Below are positions 1 through 7,106 of a stretch of DNA of 50,850 nt, one piece after another (positions within the stretch are counted from its first letter, which is position 1; each line of letters opens with the position of its first letter). Location of the stretch: assembly GCA_903859415.1 (NCBI GenBank), contig CAIOMN010000103.1, positions 1 through 50,850 on the forward strand, read 5' to 3'. The notes below the pieces were generated by a model that worked only from the letters and a program-made list of their open reading frames with translations, was not told where the DNA came from and ran no database searches. Made by a program: the position numbers and the translations under genes. Source of the stretch: an uncultured Methylococcaceae bacterium (GTDB lineage Bacteria; Pseudomonadota; Gammaproteobacteria; Methylococcales; Methylomonadaceae).

Positions 1-111
1 ATTGAGAGTTTCTCGCTTTCTTTTTGATTATCTATCATATAACTAAAAGGGGCAGAGTAAACTTAAAATTTTTTAGAAACCAATCGACTAGCGACTTTTT
101 AATTCATATGC

Positions 112-185
112 AGCGCCTGGTAAGGCGCTCAGATTTATATGACCCTAATCATTTCATCTGACAGTTACTTTTATAACTGTCAGAT
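112..185. terminator. Two hairpins downstream of mlaA
   Basis: Two inverted repeats lie just past the mlaA stop in its direction of transcription. One has arms ATCTGACAGTTA (156-167) and TAACTGTCAGAT (174-185), perfect over 12 bp. The other has arms AGCGCC (112-117) and GGCGCT (124-129). Neither is followed by a clear T-run on the minus strand, so they may protect or end the transcript without being classical intrinsic terminators. Confidence 0.45.
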
Positions 186-204
186 AAAGCCTGACTATCT
201 TAAT

Positions 205-1086
205 TTATTTGGGTTCTGATAGTTTTAGCGATTTTCCTGATGCTTTATTGCCGGCAGGTGTTGATCCCGTATTACCAGTTACTGCTTTTTTTCCTGTCGC
301 TGGGCTAGCATTTGTATTGTTATAAGAGCTGTCATCATTTAAGTCGGGATCACTCTCATCAGAGGATTTTCCATCATGGATGAGATAATCTCTGTTTTGT
401 TTATACGAGTTCATTATAAAATCGTAACGATCCACTGAGCCTTCATCGACAATTTTTTCAGTGGTCATTAAATGAGCTCGTTGATCCGTTACATCAAGGA
501 CTCTCGCTCCCGCTGTTGCAGCATTGACAACGGGGCCGCCAAATATAGAGACATACGTTACCGGATTAAATAAAGCATCGCCTATCAGCCCTACTGTATC
601 TCTAGGTGAGCTAGGGCCAAAGAAGGGTAATACTAGATAATTACCTGATGGAACACCCCAGTATCCAAGTGTTTGCCCAAAGTCTTCTTTATGTTTAGGT
701 AAGTCAATCATATTAGCTACATCAACAAAACCTGCCAGACCTGCCGTGGTGTTTATCAAAAAGCGACTTCCATCCATTCCACTCTGAGCAACTTTAAATT
801 GCAGTAAATCATTAATAGTCACACCTACATCATTAATGTTACTAAAAAAGTTAGTGACCCCTTCGTTAACAAATTCGGGTGCAATCCATTGATAGCCTTG
901 AGCCAGCGGTTTTAAAACAGCTTTGTCCAGATTATCATTAAAAGTTTGGGTGCCGTGATTCCAGCCTGACCAAGGGTCACTTGGATTGGGAGTTTGTGTT
1001 TGTGTTGTAGAACAACCTAGTAGAGTGATTGATATAACCAGGCTACTTAATAGCGTTTTATTAAGAGTAGGGCTTTGTATGCTCAT
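205..1086 (-). CDS. mlaA: MlaA (VacJ) family outer-membrane lipoprotein
   Basis: MlaA is the outer-membrane component of the Mla pathway, which removes misplaced phospholipids from the outer leaflet and passes them to periplasmic MlaC. The protein has 293 residues. It opens with a lipoprotein signal whose lipobox LLGC places the lipidated cysteine at residue 25. The body has hallmark VacJ stretches: DPWSGWNHGTQTFND near residue 38, the region around NDVGVTINDLLQ, the block DFGQTLGYWGVPSGNYLVLP and FFGPSSPRDTVG. The C-terminal 45 residues are Ser/Asn/Gly-rich and look disordered, a common family variation. The other mla genes are not adjacent, so it appears monocistronic. The family assignment is secure; the precise end of the functional domain is less so. 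Confidence 0.93.
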   Translation of the reverse strand: MSIQSPTLNKTLLSSLVISITLLGCSTTQTQTPNPSDPWSGWNHGTQTFNDNLDKAVLKPLAQGYQWIAPEFVNEGVTNFFSNINDVGVTINDLLQFKVAQSGMDGSRFLINTTAGLAGFVDVANMIDLPKHKEDFGQTLGYWGVPSGNYLVLPFFGPSSPRDTVGLIGDALFNPVTYVSIFGGPVVNAATAGARVLDVTDQRAHLMTTEKIVDEGSVDRYDFIMNSYKQNRDYLIHDGKSSDESDPDLNDDSSYNNTNASPATGKKAVTGNTGSTPAGNKASGKSLKLSEPK

Positions 1087-1305
1087 AATTAATTTTATCC
1101 TGGATTGTTGTTATTGTTTAATGATCATTTTTCTGACTCATACTCAGCTTTGCCCTGAATAAACTTTCTATGTTCTTCATCAATATCAAATTAATCTATC
1201 TATTATCAGATTTTTTGTATTGATGATCAAGAAATTGTCTGGTAATGGAGTCTAATTAAGCTTTGTATATTTTACATCTGATTGTTTTGTTTTTGTAAAT
1301 ATTAG

Positions 1306-2481
1306 TTAAGCGTGATGGTAACGGGTTTTGCTTACTTTAGCTTTAGGAGCAACCACACTCTTTTTGTTTTTTACGGGTTGTAAAATTTTGATTTTATTTG
1401 TAGATTTATGTTTAGGGGCGACAATCACTTTTACAGATGCTTTGTGCTTACTTAAAGCACGTGTGTCACGCCTGATTTTAATAGGGTGACTATGAGCAAC
1501 ATGTGAGCGCTTAAGTAATTTAGTGGGTTTAACGTAACTAATTGAGTCATTGGTAGCGTCATTAACCGCATCGTCATTCGCAGCGACAACAGTTGGAGCA
1601 GTATTGCCACAACCTAATTGATAGGGAGGAATACCTGATGAACTGTTTGACATGTTACTTATATTTACAGTTGGATAAGCATCATATTTGTTTGCAAAGC
1701 CATTATTCATCATATTGATCATCAGCTTATAGCGTTCCGCGCTGGTCATGCCACCTAAGACAACTCCAATCAGGTGTTTGCCATTTTGGGTAGCTGATGA
1801 GATCAGGTTATAGCCAGAGCCACAAGTAAAGCCAGTTTTCATGCCTTCTGCGCCTGGATAATTGGCGGTAAACTTATTAATGCCGTGCAGCTCTCTGCCT
1901 TTAAAATTAAAAGTATGCCAAGAAAAGTATGGATAATAGTTTGGAAAATTTCGTTGTGTTTTCCAGGCTAACATCGCCATATCACGCGACGTGGTGACTT
2001 GCCATTGATGTGGAAGCCCCGTCGCATTCATAAAGTGGGTATCGTACATACCTAAGGAATGCGCCATAGCGGTCATTTTGACGGCAAAGTTTTCTTCTGT
2101 GCCCCCTAAATGCTCAGCCAAAACAACGGCTGCATCGTTAGCTGATCGGGTAATAAGCGCTAAGATAGCATCCTGAACCGATAATGTTTCTCCTTGTCTG
2201 AGCCCCAGTTTGCTATTGGGTTGTAATGCGGCATGATGAGAGGTAATCAAGGTATCATCAAGCTCGATTTGTCCTGATTTTAAGGCATCAAACGTCATAT
2301 AGAGTGTCATTACCTTGGTCAGCGAAGCCGGAAACCATGAATGGGAGGCATTTATTTCGTGTAATACACTACCGTTCTCGGCATCGATAATGATCTCTGC
2401 ATGTTGTCCATAACTTAACTCTGACACCAGTAATAACCAGGTGGGCATCAAAATCAGTAGAATAATCTTCGCTGTATTCAT
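1306..2481 (-). CDS. D-alanyl-D-alanine carboxypeptidase (PBP5/6-type, S11 family)
   Basis: This is a penicillin-binding DD-carboxypeptidase that trims the terminal D-Ala of peptidoglycan stem peptides in the periplasm. All three active-site motifs of peptidase family S11 are visible: SLTK with Ser53 and Lys56, SAN at 113-115, and KTG at 215-217. An N-terminal hydrophobic segment of about 25 residues serves as the signal peptide. After the catalytic domain, from roughly residue 300, the chain is rich in Lys, His and Val and strongly basic, unlike the amphipathic anchor of E. coli DacA. It may bind cell wall or anionic polymers. It has 391 residues, a normal length. The exact paralogue (DacA, DacC or DacD) cannot be named from this. 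Confidence 0.88.
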   Translation of the reverse strand: MNTAKIILLILMPTWLLLVSELSYGQHAEIIIDAENGSVLHEINASHSWFPASLTKVMTLYMTFDALKSGQIELDDTLITSHHAALQPNSKLGLRQGETLSVQDAILALITRSANDAAVVLAEHLGGTEENFAVKMTAMAHSLGMYDTHFMNATGLPHQWQVTTSRDMAMLAWKTQRNFPNYYPYFSWHTFNFKGRELHGINKFTANYPGAEGMKTGFTCGSGYNLISSATQNGKHLIGVVLGGMTSAERYKLMINMMNNGFANKYDAYPTVNISNMSNSSSGIPPYQLGCGNTAPTVVAANDDAVNDATNDSISYVKPTKLLKRSHVAHSHPIKIRRDTRALSKHKASVKVIVAPKHKSTNKIKILQPVKNKKSVVAPKAKVSKTRYHHA

Positions 2482-2604
2482 TTAAATAAGGTTTTGGTAA
2501 GTTAAGAAGGGGGGGTATCGGTGTTAGTTATACAAAACTAGCCATTCTATCAAATGATAGGCAAGTATTAAATGCTATTAAATGCCAAAATTAGAAGGAG
2601 TCCA

Positions 2605-3597
2605 TTATCGAGCTACTTTTAATTGATTAACGCAGGTGTAAGGTGCAGTTCCTTGGCAAAGTCCCCAATAACTTCCAAATGGACCTTCTTCGGCGGGTTT
2701 CCAGTTTTCAGAAAAGGCTTCAAATACGGTTCCAGACCATTTCTTTTTAGCCAATTGCTTAAAGGTTGATTCAATCACTAATTTTTGATTGCTTTTACTC
2801 GCAACACCACAACGTTGTCCTGTTTTTAAATTAGTTGAGGTGCCATTTTCGGGGCCACTGGGCCAGCCAAATTCAGTCATGACAACTTCTTTGTTGGGAT
2901 AAATACGATGCAGGTCTTCAAGACGGGCAATATGGAAGTCAGCGGCCTTTTCTGCAGGAATACAGCTATGGATACCAGAGTATTCATTTTCCCACCATGG
3001 AAATATATTTGCGCCTATCCAGTCAACCTTAGAGGCAAAACTGGTTTGTTGGCATTCTAAAGACCGATTACACCATTCCCACCAGGTATCGATGGTAGTG
3101 ATTGGTTGGGTCACGCCTGCTTTGTGTAAACTGTCAATACAGCGGGAAATTTCACCATCATAAATATTACCATGTCGGGTTCTTACTTCGGACCCGCAAC
3201 TGAGTTTTATGATGGTTTTTGGGAATGCTTTTGCAACTTCAATGCCTTTTTCAATAGACTGGGAGTTGATATTGGTATCATTATCCAGCCACAGGATAGC
3301 GATGACTTTAATGTGACGCGCCTCAGCGGCACTAAAAATAGCATCGAGTCCGTTCAATACGCCATAAGTCATAATACAGCGAAAAGGGGTCTTCTTGATC
3401 AGTTGATCCAAGAGGGTATTAATTAATTCCTTTGATGGATGTTCTCCAAAGTTAGGCGTTAACGTCCCAACATAGGTACTAAAAGCCGCGCATTGCAAGG
3501 TGTCCTGCGGCGTTACTTTAACCTGTTTTGCTGCATAAGCGTTTTGCCCAAAAACTAACACAGTAAACAGAGTTAAAAAAACAAAAAAATACTTCAT
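2605..3597 (-). CDS. Secreted GH17-like beta-1,3-glucanase
   Basis: A 330-residue protein with a cleavable signal peptide (hydrophobic 1-22, cleavage near YAA). The fold signature is glycoside hydrolase family 17 (clan GH-A). The block TEFGWPSG carries the likely nucleophile Glu, and KLSCGSEVRTR occupies the place of the family's GNE proton-donor motif, with Ser instead of Asn before the Glu. GH17 enzymes hydrolyse or transglycosylate beta-1,3-glucans; bacterial members are often exo-acting or make cyclic glucans. The Asn-to-Ser change may alter activity. Six or more cysteines suggest disulphides in the periplasm. It follows the DD-carboxypeptidase gene with its own intergenic gap, so co-transcription is not evident. 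Substrate remains inference. Confidence 0.75.
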   Translation of the reverse strand: MKYFFVFLTLFTVLVFGQNAYAAKQVKVTPQDTLQCAAFSTYVGTLTPNFGEHPSKELINTLLDQLIKKTPFRCIMTYGVLNGLDAIFSAAEARHIKVIAILWLDNDTNINSQSIEKGIEVAKAFPKTIIKLSCGSEVRTRHGNIYDGEISRCIDSLHKAGVTQPITTIDTWWEWCNRSLECQQTSFASKVDWIGANIFPWWENEYSGIHSCIPAEKAADFHIARLEDLHRIYPNKEVVMTEFGWPSGPENGTSTNLKTGQRCGVASKSNQKLVIESTFKQLAKKKWSGTVFEAFSENWKPAEEGPFGSYWGLCQGTAPYTCVNQLKVAR

Positions 3598-3733
3598 GAA
3601 ATCCTCATTAATTAATCGAATAATATCCAGGTGTATCCTACTTCGAGCCGCTATGATAGGCGAATTTACTTAACTTAGTGTGATTAATTAAATCATTAAT
3701 GGCTAATGTACAACAAAAATATTAAAATTGAAA

Positions 3734-3764
3734 AAAGTTGGGTAACTAAGCGTTACCCAACTTT
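3734..3764 (-). terminator. Intrinsic terminator for the truncated haemoglobin gene
   Basis: A perfect 13-bp inverted repeat (AAAGTTGGGTAAC / GTTACCCAACTTT) with a 5-nt loop lies about 60 bp past the leftward haemoglobin gene. On the minus strand it is followed by a T-rich stretch, as expected of a rho-independent terminator. Nothing on the opposite strand reaches it, so it serves the leftward gene. Confidence 0.8.
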
Positions 3765-3824
3765 ATAAATAGACGCAGTCAATGGATGACTTAACTGAAT
3801 TAACTCGCTTTTCAGCAAGATCGT

Positions 3825-4220
3825 TTATTTAGATAAAACATCTTTACGAGTACTTTCTGCAAGGGTTTCTACTTCAATTATAAGATCTTGAGGAACGTTT
3901 AGCTCTTTAAGCGTTGCGCTCAAATGTTCCATGACCACATCAAAATGATCGTTACCAAGTCCCATCTTAACCAGTCGAGCATGCGCATTACGTAAATCCT
4001 TCCCTGTATAAGTATTGGGTCCGCCAAATGCCATAGTAAAAAACGCTTTTTGTTTAGCCGCTTGCTTATCCATATTTATATCATCAAAAAAACGATTAAT
4101 ACGATAATCAGCAAGTACTTTTCGATAAAATACATCGACAGCAGCATCGACAGCCACTGCGCCACCAATTCTTTCATAAAGGGTTAGTACTTTATCTGGA
4201 GTTGTTTCTGTTGAACTCAT
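3825..4220 (-). CDS. Group 1 truncated haemoglobin
   Basis: A 131-residue truncated (2-on-2) globin, the usual size of group I (TrHbN). Visible family marks are YERIGG at the N-terminus, the B-helix Tyr in VFYRKVLAD, the FFDDINM turn, the FGGP segment before the E/F region, and the putative proximal heme-ligating His in RNAHARL. Such proteins bind O2, CO or NO and are often involved in NO dioxygenation or oxygen handling, which would suit an aerobe living at oxic/anoxic interfaces; that role is inference. It is single and leftward with its own terminator downstream. Start ATG at 4220 is preceded by a plausible purine-rich stretch. Confidence 0.92.
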   Translation of the reverse strand: MSSTETTPDKVLTLYERIGGAVAVDAAVDVFYRKVLADYRINRFFDDINMDKQAAKQKAFFTMAFGGPNTYTGKDLRNAHARLVKMGLGNDHFDVVMEHLSATLKELNVPQDLIIEVETLAESTRKDVLSK

Positions 4221-4408
4221 TTTAATTCCCAGTATTATTATTCTAATTTTGTTAATCGAGCATGTTCATGCACGTAGAAAGTTTAAAGCATGCGAAAGGG
4301 TTATACAACTTATTACAATTAAAGCAATGGCGGCGACCTTATTAAATGGCGCAATATATAGAAGAGTGGGTATGGTTTTGTGGTTATAAATTTAACAATT
4401 AGGTGAAT

Positions 4409-4705
4409 ATGAATATTTGGGTGCTTAAAAAAGATATACCGCTTAAGCTTTTACTGTTGGAATTAGTGCAGCGTTACGGTGAAAATGTATTGGCTTTGAA
4501 CGATAGCGAACAAAATTTTCAAGCGATCGATATCCATTTACCCGATGAACCGAAGCTTTCTGCTTATGTCTATACTTTTGGACAAACACAAGGCCTTTAT
4601 GGCATTGATCTAAGATATCCCATCGCAACCAATAATATTGTCGGCGAAAGTGAAAATCTAAATCTGGAACAAGCAATAGGGATTATTGCTACTCATCTTT
4701 TTTAG
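4409..4705 (+). CDS. Hypothetical 98-residue protein at the left edge of the repeat array
   Basis: A small acidic-to-neutral protein with alternating hydrophobic residues and no signal peptide or membrane segment. I do not recognise a family. It contains the stretch PKLSAYVYTFGQTQGLYGIDL, suggesting a small alpha/beta fold. A GTG at 4403 is in frame, but an AGGTGA overlaps it, so I prefer the ATG at 4409. It is the first rightward gene of the island and is followed 66 bp after its stop by repeat copy R1. This is the same gene-then-repeat arrangement as the three following cassettes, so it may itself be cargo. Confidence 0.6.
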   Translation: MNIWVLKKDIPLKLLLLELVQRYGENVLALNDSEQNFQAIDIHLPDEPKLSAYVYTFGQTQGLYGIDLRYPIATNNIVGESENLNLEQAIGIIATHLF

Positions 4706-4726
4706 GTCTAAAAAACTGCATACTCC

Positions 4727-4751
4727 GAGAGTCACACATCGTGTAACTCTC
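4727..4751 (+). terminator. Hairpin after the hypothetical gene
   Basis: Arms GAGAGTCACAC and GTGTAACTCTC (one mismatch) flank a 3-nt loop, 21 bp after the preceding stop codon. The following bases are only moderately T-rich, so this is a probable but not certain terminator. Confidence 0.5.
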
Positions 4752-4771
4752 TGACAACTATTGTTTTATCA

Positions 4772-4992
4772 ACTTATCCACAGAAGCTGTGGATAAGTCT
4801 GTGAATTAGTGATTGAGTAACTCTCTAACTGCATAATTTTTCTTATATTTAGTTAGATTGTGTAATAAATATGCAATAAACTTACCTGATTAACAATCAA
4901 TGACTTACGGGTTGTTTGATGGGGTTTTATGATAGTCTGGTAGGGCTCTTCATCCTATCTTATTTGTCGATAAGCAATTGTGGGTAAGTGAT
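4772..4992 (+). repeat. Island repeat R1 (about 220 bp, DnaA-box palindrome element)
   Basis: First of four same-orientation copies. It begins with a 12-bp perfect inverted repeat, arms ACTTATCCACAG (4772-4783) and CTGTGGATAAGT (4787-4798). These contain two head-to-head copies of the high-affinity DnaA-box sequence TTATCCACA. It ends with GTGGGTAAGTGAT, whose reverse complement (ACTTACCCACA) is one base off the left end, giving imperfect terminal inverted repeats. Inside are smaller hairpins. No open reading frame is conserved across copies. R1 shares variants with R2 (AATAAATATGCAATAAAC) that differ from R3 and R4. Confidence 0.9.
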
Positions 4993-5041
4993 AAAGACCT
5001 GATTTTTGTTTCATGCTGTGAGGGTCTAAAGATCACTCCCC

Positions 5042-5320
5042 CTTTCTAAAGCAAACGCTCCCAACCTTTGTACTGTTGCTTCCGGTTTGAAAGCGATTGC
5101 CTCCAACCGTTTTACTCTTGCTTGCGGCTTGAATGCAAACGCTTTGAACCGTTTTACTATTGCCTGCACTTCGAAAGCAATCGCTTCCGACTGTTTTACT
5201 ATTGCCTTCGTTCCGAAAGCAAACGCTCTCAACCGTTTTACTATTGCTTGCGCTCTGAAAGCAAACGCTTCAAAACTTTTTATTATCGCTTTCAGTTCGA
5301 AAGCAAAAGACATGAACCTT
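5042..5320. repeat. 42-bp tandem repeat (about 6.5 units)
   Basis: The sequence repeats with a 42-nt period, for example around GAAAGCAAACGCT then CCAACCGTTTTACTATTGC. Because 42 is a multiple of three, all three rightward frames and one leftward frame stay open or nearly so and encode 14-residue repeats; that openness alone is not evidence of a gene. The copies diverge by several substitutions but keep exact length, so the period seems constrained. The rightward frame with an ATG at 5087 gives a unit like KANALNRFTIACAL; the leftward frame gives a basic/aromatic unit like AFAFKPQARVKRLE. No ribosome site convincingly favours one. It fills much of the 840-bp gap between the hypothetical gene and the FN3 gene. 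Confidence 0.85.
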
Positions 5321-5545
5321 TTTCCTCATGTATCACCTGAGATGATGCTAGAAATATAATATTAATTAACCTACATATTATTGGAATATAGGTCTATAGT
5401 GATCTGACTTACGGTAAGTCAGGCAAAACGACTATGTATAAATTAAAGATTAGTTTCGAATTGGCTAAGATAATATTATCAACCTAATCTTTGGTGCGAT
5501 CTAGATCTTGCGCCAATAATGCATTTAATTCATAAGGAGAATCTT

Positions 5546-6145
5546 ATGAGAAAATTTAAGGCCGTTTCAACTTTTACCCGACTTTCAATAGTCGAAAAAG
5601 CCTCATTTTGCCGGAATGTCATTGTTAAAATGACAAACAATGCAACTTTTTCCGCCCCCGATGTTCCTTTAGCTGAGGCTTTGGATGCCTTAAACGCTTT
5701 TGACGCCGCTATCCTGGGCGCTAAAGATGGTGGACATACCGCTATTTCAATCAGAAATGACTGTGAGAAAGTAGTTGATGCAAAATTCATCCTGCTTGCA
5801 AAATACGTTGATAGAATTGCAGCGGGAGATGAAACCACTATTTTAAGTAGTGGTTTTAATGTATCCAGACAGCCCAGCATTCCCAGCAAAGATACTCTTA
5901 CCGTCAACGATGGTACTTTTCCTGGTAGCATCCATCCAAAACGTATACCAGTACCCAATGCTGGCTCTTACTGGTGGCAGATTCGTTTGGCAGGAACAAC
6001 TGAATGGATCACTTATGTGAGTACTCAAAGCAGTATTGTTATATCGGATTTAACGGTAGGCGCTGTTTATGAGATTCAAGTCGCTGCGGTTACTTCAGAA
6101 GGTCAACAGCCATTTTGCTCAATAGTGACAAAATTAGTGGTTTAA
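5546..6145 (+). CDS. Fibronectin type III domain protein of unknown role
   Basis: A 199-residue protein. The start is taken at 5546 because AAGGAG lies six bases upstream; an in-frame ATG at 5519 has no such site. The N-terminal 120 residues are alpha-helical with a stretch MTNNATFSAPDVPL followed by a repeated Ala/Asp-rich helix. This resembles small proteins that pair this helical module with an FN3 domain, mostly uncharacterised. The last 70 residues read as one FN3 beta-sandwich: WWQIRLAGTTEWITY, then IVISDLTVGAVYEIQVAAVT. No signal peptide is seen, so it is probably cytosolic or phage-like. It is cargo between R1 and R2 and probably has its own promoter, since it lies about 550 bp past R1. 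Confidence 0.75.
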   Translation: MRKFKAVSTFTRLSIVEKASFCRNVIVKMTNNATFSAPDVPLAEALDALNAFDAAILGAKDGGHTAISIRNDCEKVVDAKFILLAKYVDRIAAGDETTILSSGFNVSRQPSIPSKDTLTVNDGTFPGSIHPKRIPVPNAGSYWWQIRLAGTTEWITYVSTQSSIVISDLTVGAVYEIQVAAVTSEGQQPFCSIVTKLVV

Positions 6146-6175
6146 CCGCTATTGATGGGTTTGACTCATTGTAAT

Positions 6176-6204
6176 ACCCAGCACTGGAGATACCCGTGCC
6201 GGGT
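6176..6204 (+). terminator. GC-rich hairpin after the FN3 gene
   Basis: A 12-bp stem with two mismatches (ACCCAGCACTGG / CCCGTGCCGGGT) and a 5-nt loop lies 31 bp past the FN3 stop. The T-tract is poor. It probably separates the FN3 transcript from hicBA. Confidence 0.5.
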
Positions 6205-6257
6205 GTTGCATTGTATACGCAGTGTTAACCTTAAATTTAATTTATTAGGACTCTTAT

Positions 6258-6461
6258 ATGAAACTTAAAGTTATCATTCACGAAGCGGAAGAAGGCGGTT
6301 ATTGGGCTGAAGTGCCATCAATACCGGGTTGCGTTACACAAGGTGATACTTTTGATGAATTATTGAGTAATATTTATGAAGCGGTAGAAGGTTGTTTGGC
6401 CGTTGATATTGATGAAGCTTCCATAACCGGAAATGACAGGGTAATGGAGATAGCCGTTTGA
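6258..6461 (+). CDS. hicB: HicB family antitoxin
   Basis: A 67-residue protein matching the short HicB antitoxin: the N-terminal partial RNase H-like fold reads [20 protein letters not shown] followed by [15 protein letters not shown]. HicB binds and blocks HicA and usually represses its own operon, here presumably through a partner or the complex, since this short form shows no clear C-terminal DNA-binding helix-turn-helix or ribbon. The stop codon overlaps the start of hicA by four bases, typical of translational coupling. It is in the R1-R2 cassette. In this arrangement hicB precedes hicA, an order that also occurs in the family. Confidence 0.93.
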   Translation: MKLKVIIHEAEEGGYWAEVPSIPGCVTQGDTFDELLSNIYEAVEGCLAVDIDEASITGNDRVMEIAV

Positions 6462-6664
6462 AGGCAATGAGTGGTAAACGACTTTGTCGGTTGATGGAAA
6501 TTAGAGGATGGGAGCTAAAGCGTATTAACGGAAGTCACCATATTTATGCTAAATCAGGAAGTAATCTTCGTATTTCTGTGCCAGTTCATGGTGACACTGC
6601 ATTAAAAATTGGCCTACAAAAACAATTGATGAAAATGGCCAACATTGATGAATCTGAATTGTAA
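6458..6664 (+). CDS. hicA: HicA family mRNA-interferase toxin
   Basis: A 68-residue dsRBD-like toxin that cleaves mRNA or tmRNA when free of HicB. The family core is clear: [19 protein letters not shown], then GSHHIY containing the catalytic His, then ISVPVHGD and a C-terminal helix. I take the TTG at 6458 as start: GGAG sits eight bases upstream, it overlaps the hicB stop as TTGA, and homologues typically begin MKxVSGK, matching MKAMSGK here. An alternative ATG at 6467 would drop three residues. R2 begins 69 bp after the stop. The toxin looks intact. Confidence 0.92.
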   Translation: MKAMSGKRLCRLMEIRGWELKRINGSHHIYAKSGSNLRISVPVHGDTALKIGLQKQLMKMANIDESEL

Positions 6665-6733
6665 AAAGAAATGTAGGTACTAAATACCTTAAGGGGGAAC
6701 AGCGTTTAAACCTCTTATTCTCCCAGTCATCCA

Positions 6734-6953
6734 ACTTATCCACAGAAGCTGTGGATAAGTCTGTGAGTTAGTGATTGATTAACTCTCTAACTGCATAATT
6801 TTTCTTAAATTTAGTTAGATTGTGTAATAAATATGCAATAAACTTACCTGATTGATAATCAATCACTTACGATTTGTTTGATGAGGTTTAGGTTGTTTAG
6901 GGCAGGTTTTTTATTTGATCTTGTTTGTCAATAGGTCATTGTGGGTAAGTGAT
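6734..6953 (+). repeat. Island repeat R2
   Basis: Second copy, same orientation as R1 and 69 bp after the hicA stop. The left palindrome (arms 6734-6745 and 6749-6760) is perfect and again contains two TTATCCACA boxes. The internal hairpin GAGTTA / TAACTC is perfect. A small stem TGATT-GAT-AATCA replaces TGATT-AAC-AATCA of R1, so the loop has changed and the stem is kept. The right end is GTGGGTAAGTGAT. Confidence 0.9.
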
Positions 6954-6964
6954 GAAAAACTTTA

Positions 6965-7035
6965 TAAAATTTCCTAATGATATTACTTATGCCGAATTAC
7001 AAAGTGTGGCTTAAAATTAATGATAGCCTATATAA
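6965..7035 (+). pseudogene. DUF2442 gene remnant
   Basis: Bases 7001-7029 match the DUF2442 coding part of the downstream gene (11170-11198) at 26 of 29 positions and translate as YKVWLKIND, the DUF2442 core. Stops and a frame change surround it, and upstream bases resemble the preceding DITYAELQ/HITDAKHLQ segment with a deletion. It is therefore a decayed fragment of a gene related to the one at 10945, lying directly after R2 and before the large nuclease gene. Confidence 0.65.
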
Positions 7036-7106
7036 GTGATTTAAATTTAGCTCACTTTACCGCGTGATCCTGAATTATGAGTTTACAGATTGGATAAAAT
7101 ACTCTG

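Noticed and set aside
4861-4890. dif/Xer-like recombination site inside the repeats
   Set aside because: The TTGTGTAA/TTATACAA palindrome has a 3-nt centre, not the 6-bp centre of dif, and R1 and R2 change its arms.
5042-5320. CRISPR array
   Set aside because: The units are contiguous and diverged tandem repeats without separate constant repeats and variable spacers, and no cas gene is nearby.
5026-5359. Three overlapping ORFs in the tandem repeat
   Set aside because: Openness in several frames follows from the 42-nt period. No ribosome site or codon pattern favours a real gene, so the region is reported only as a repeat.
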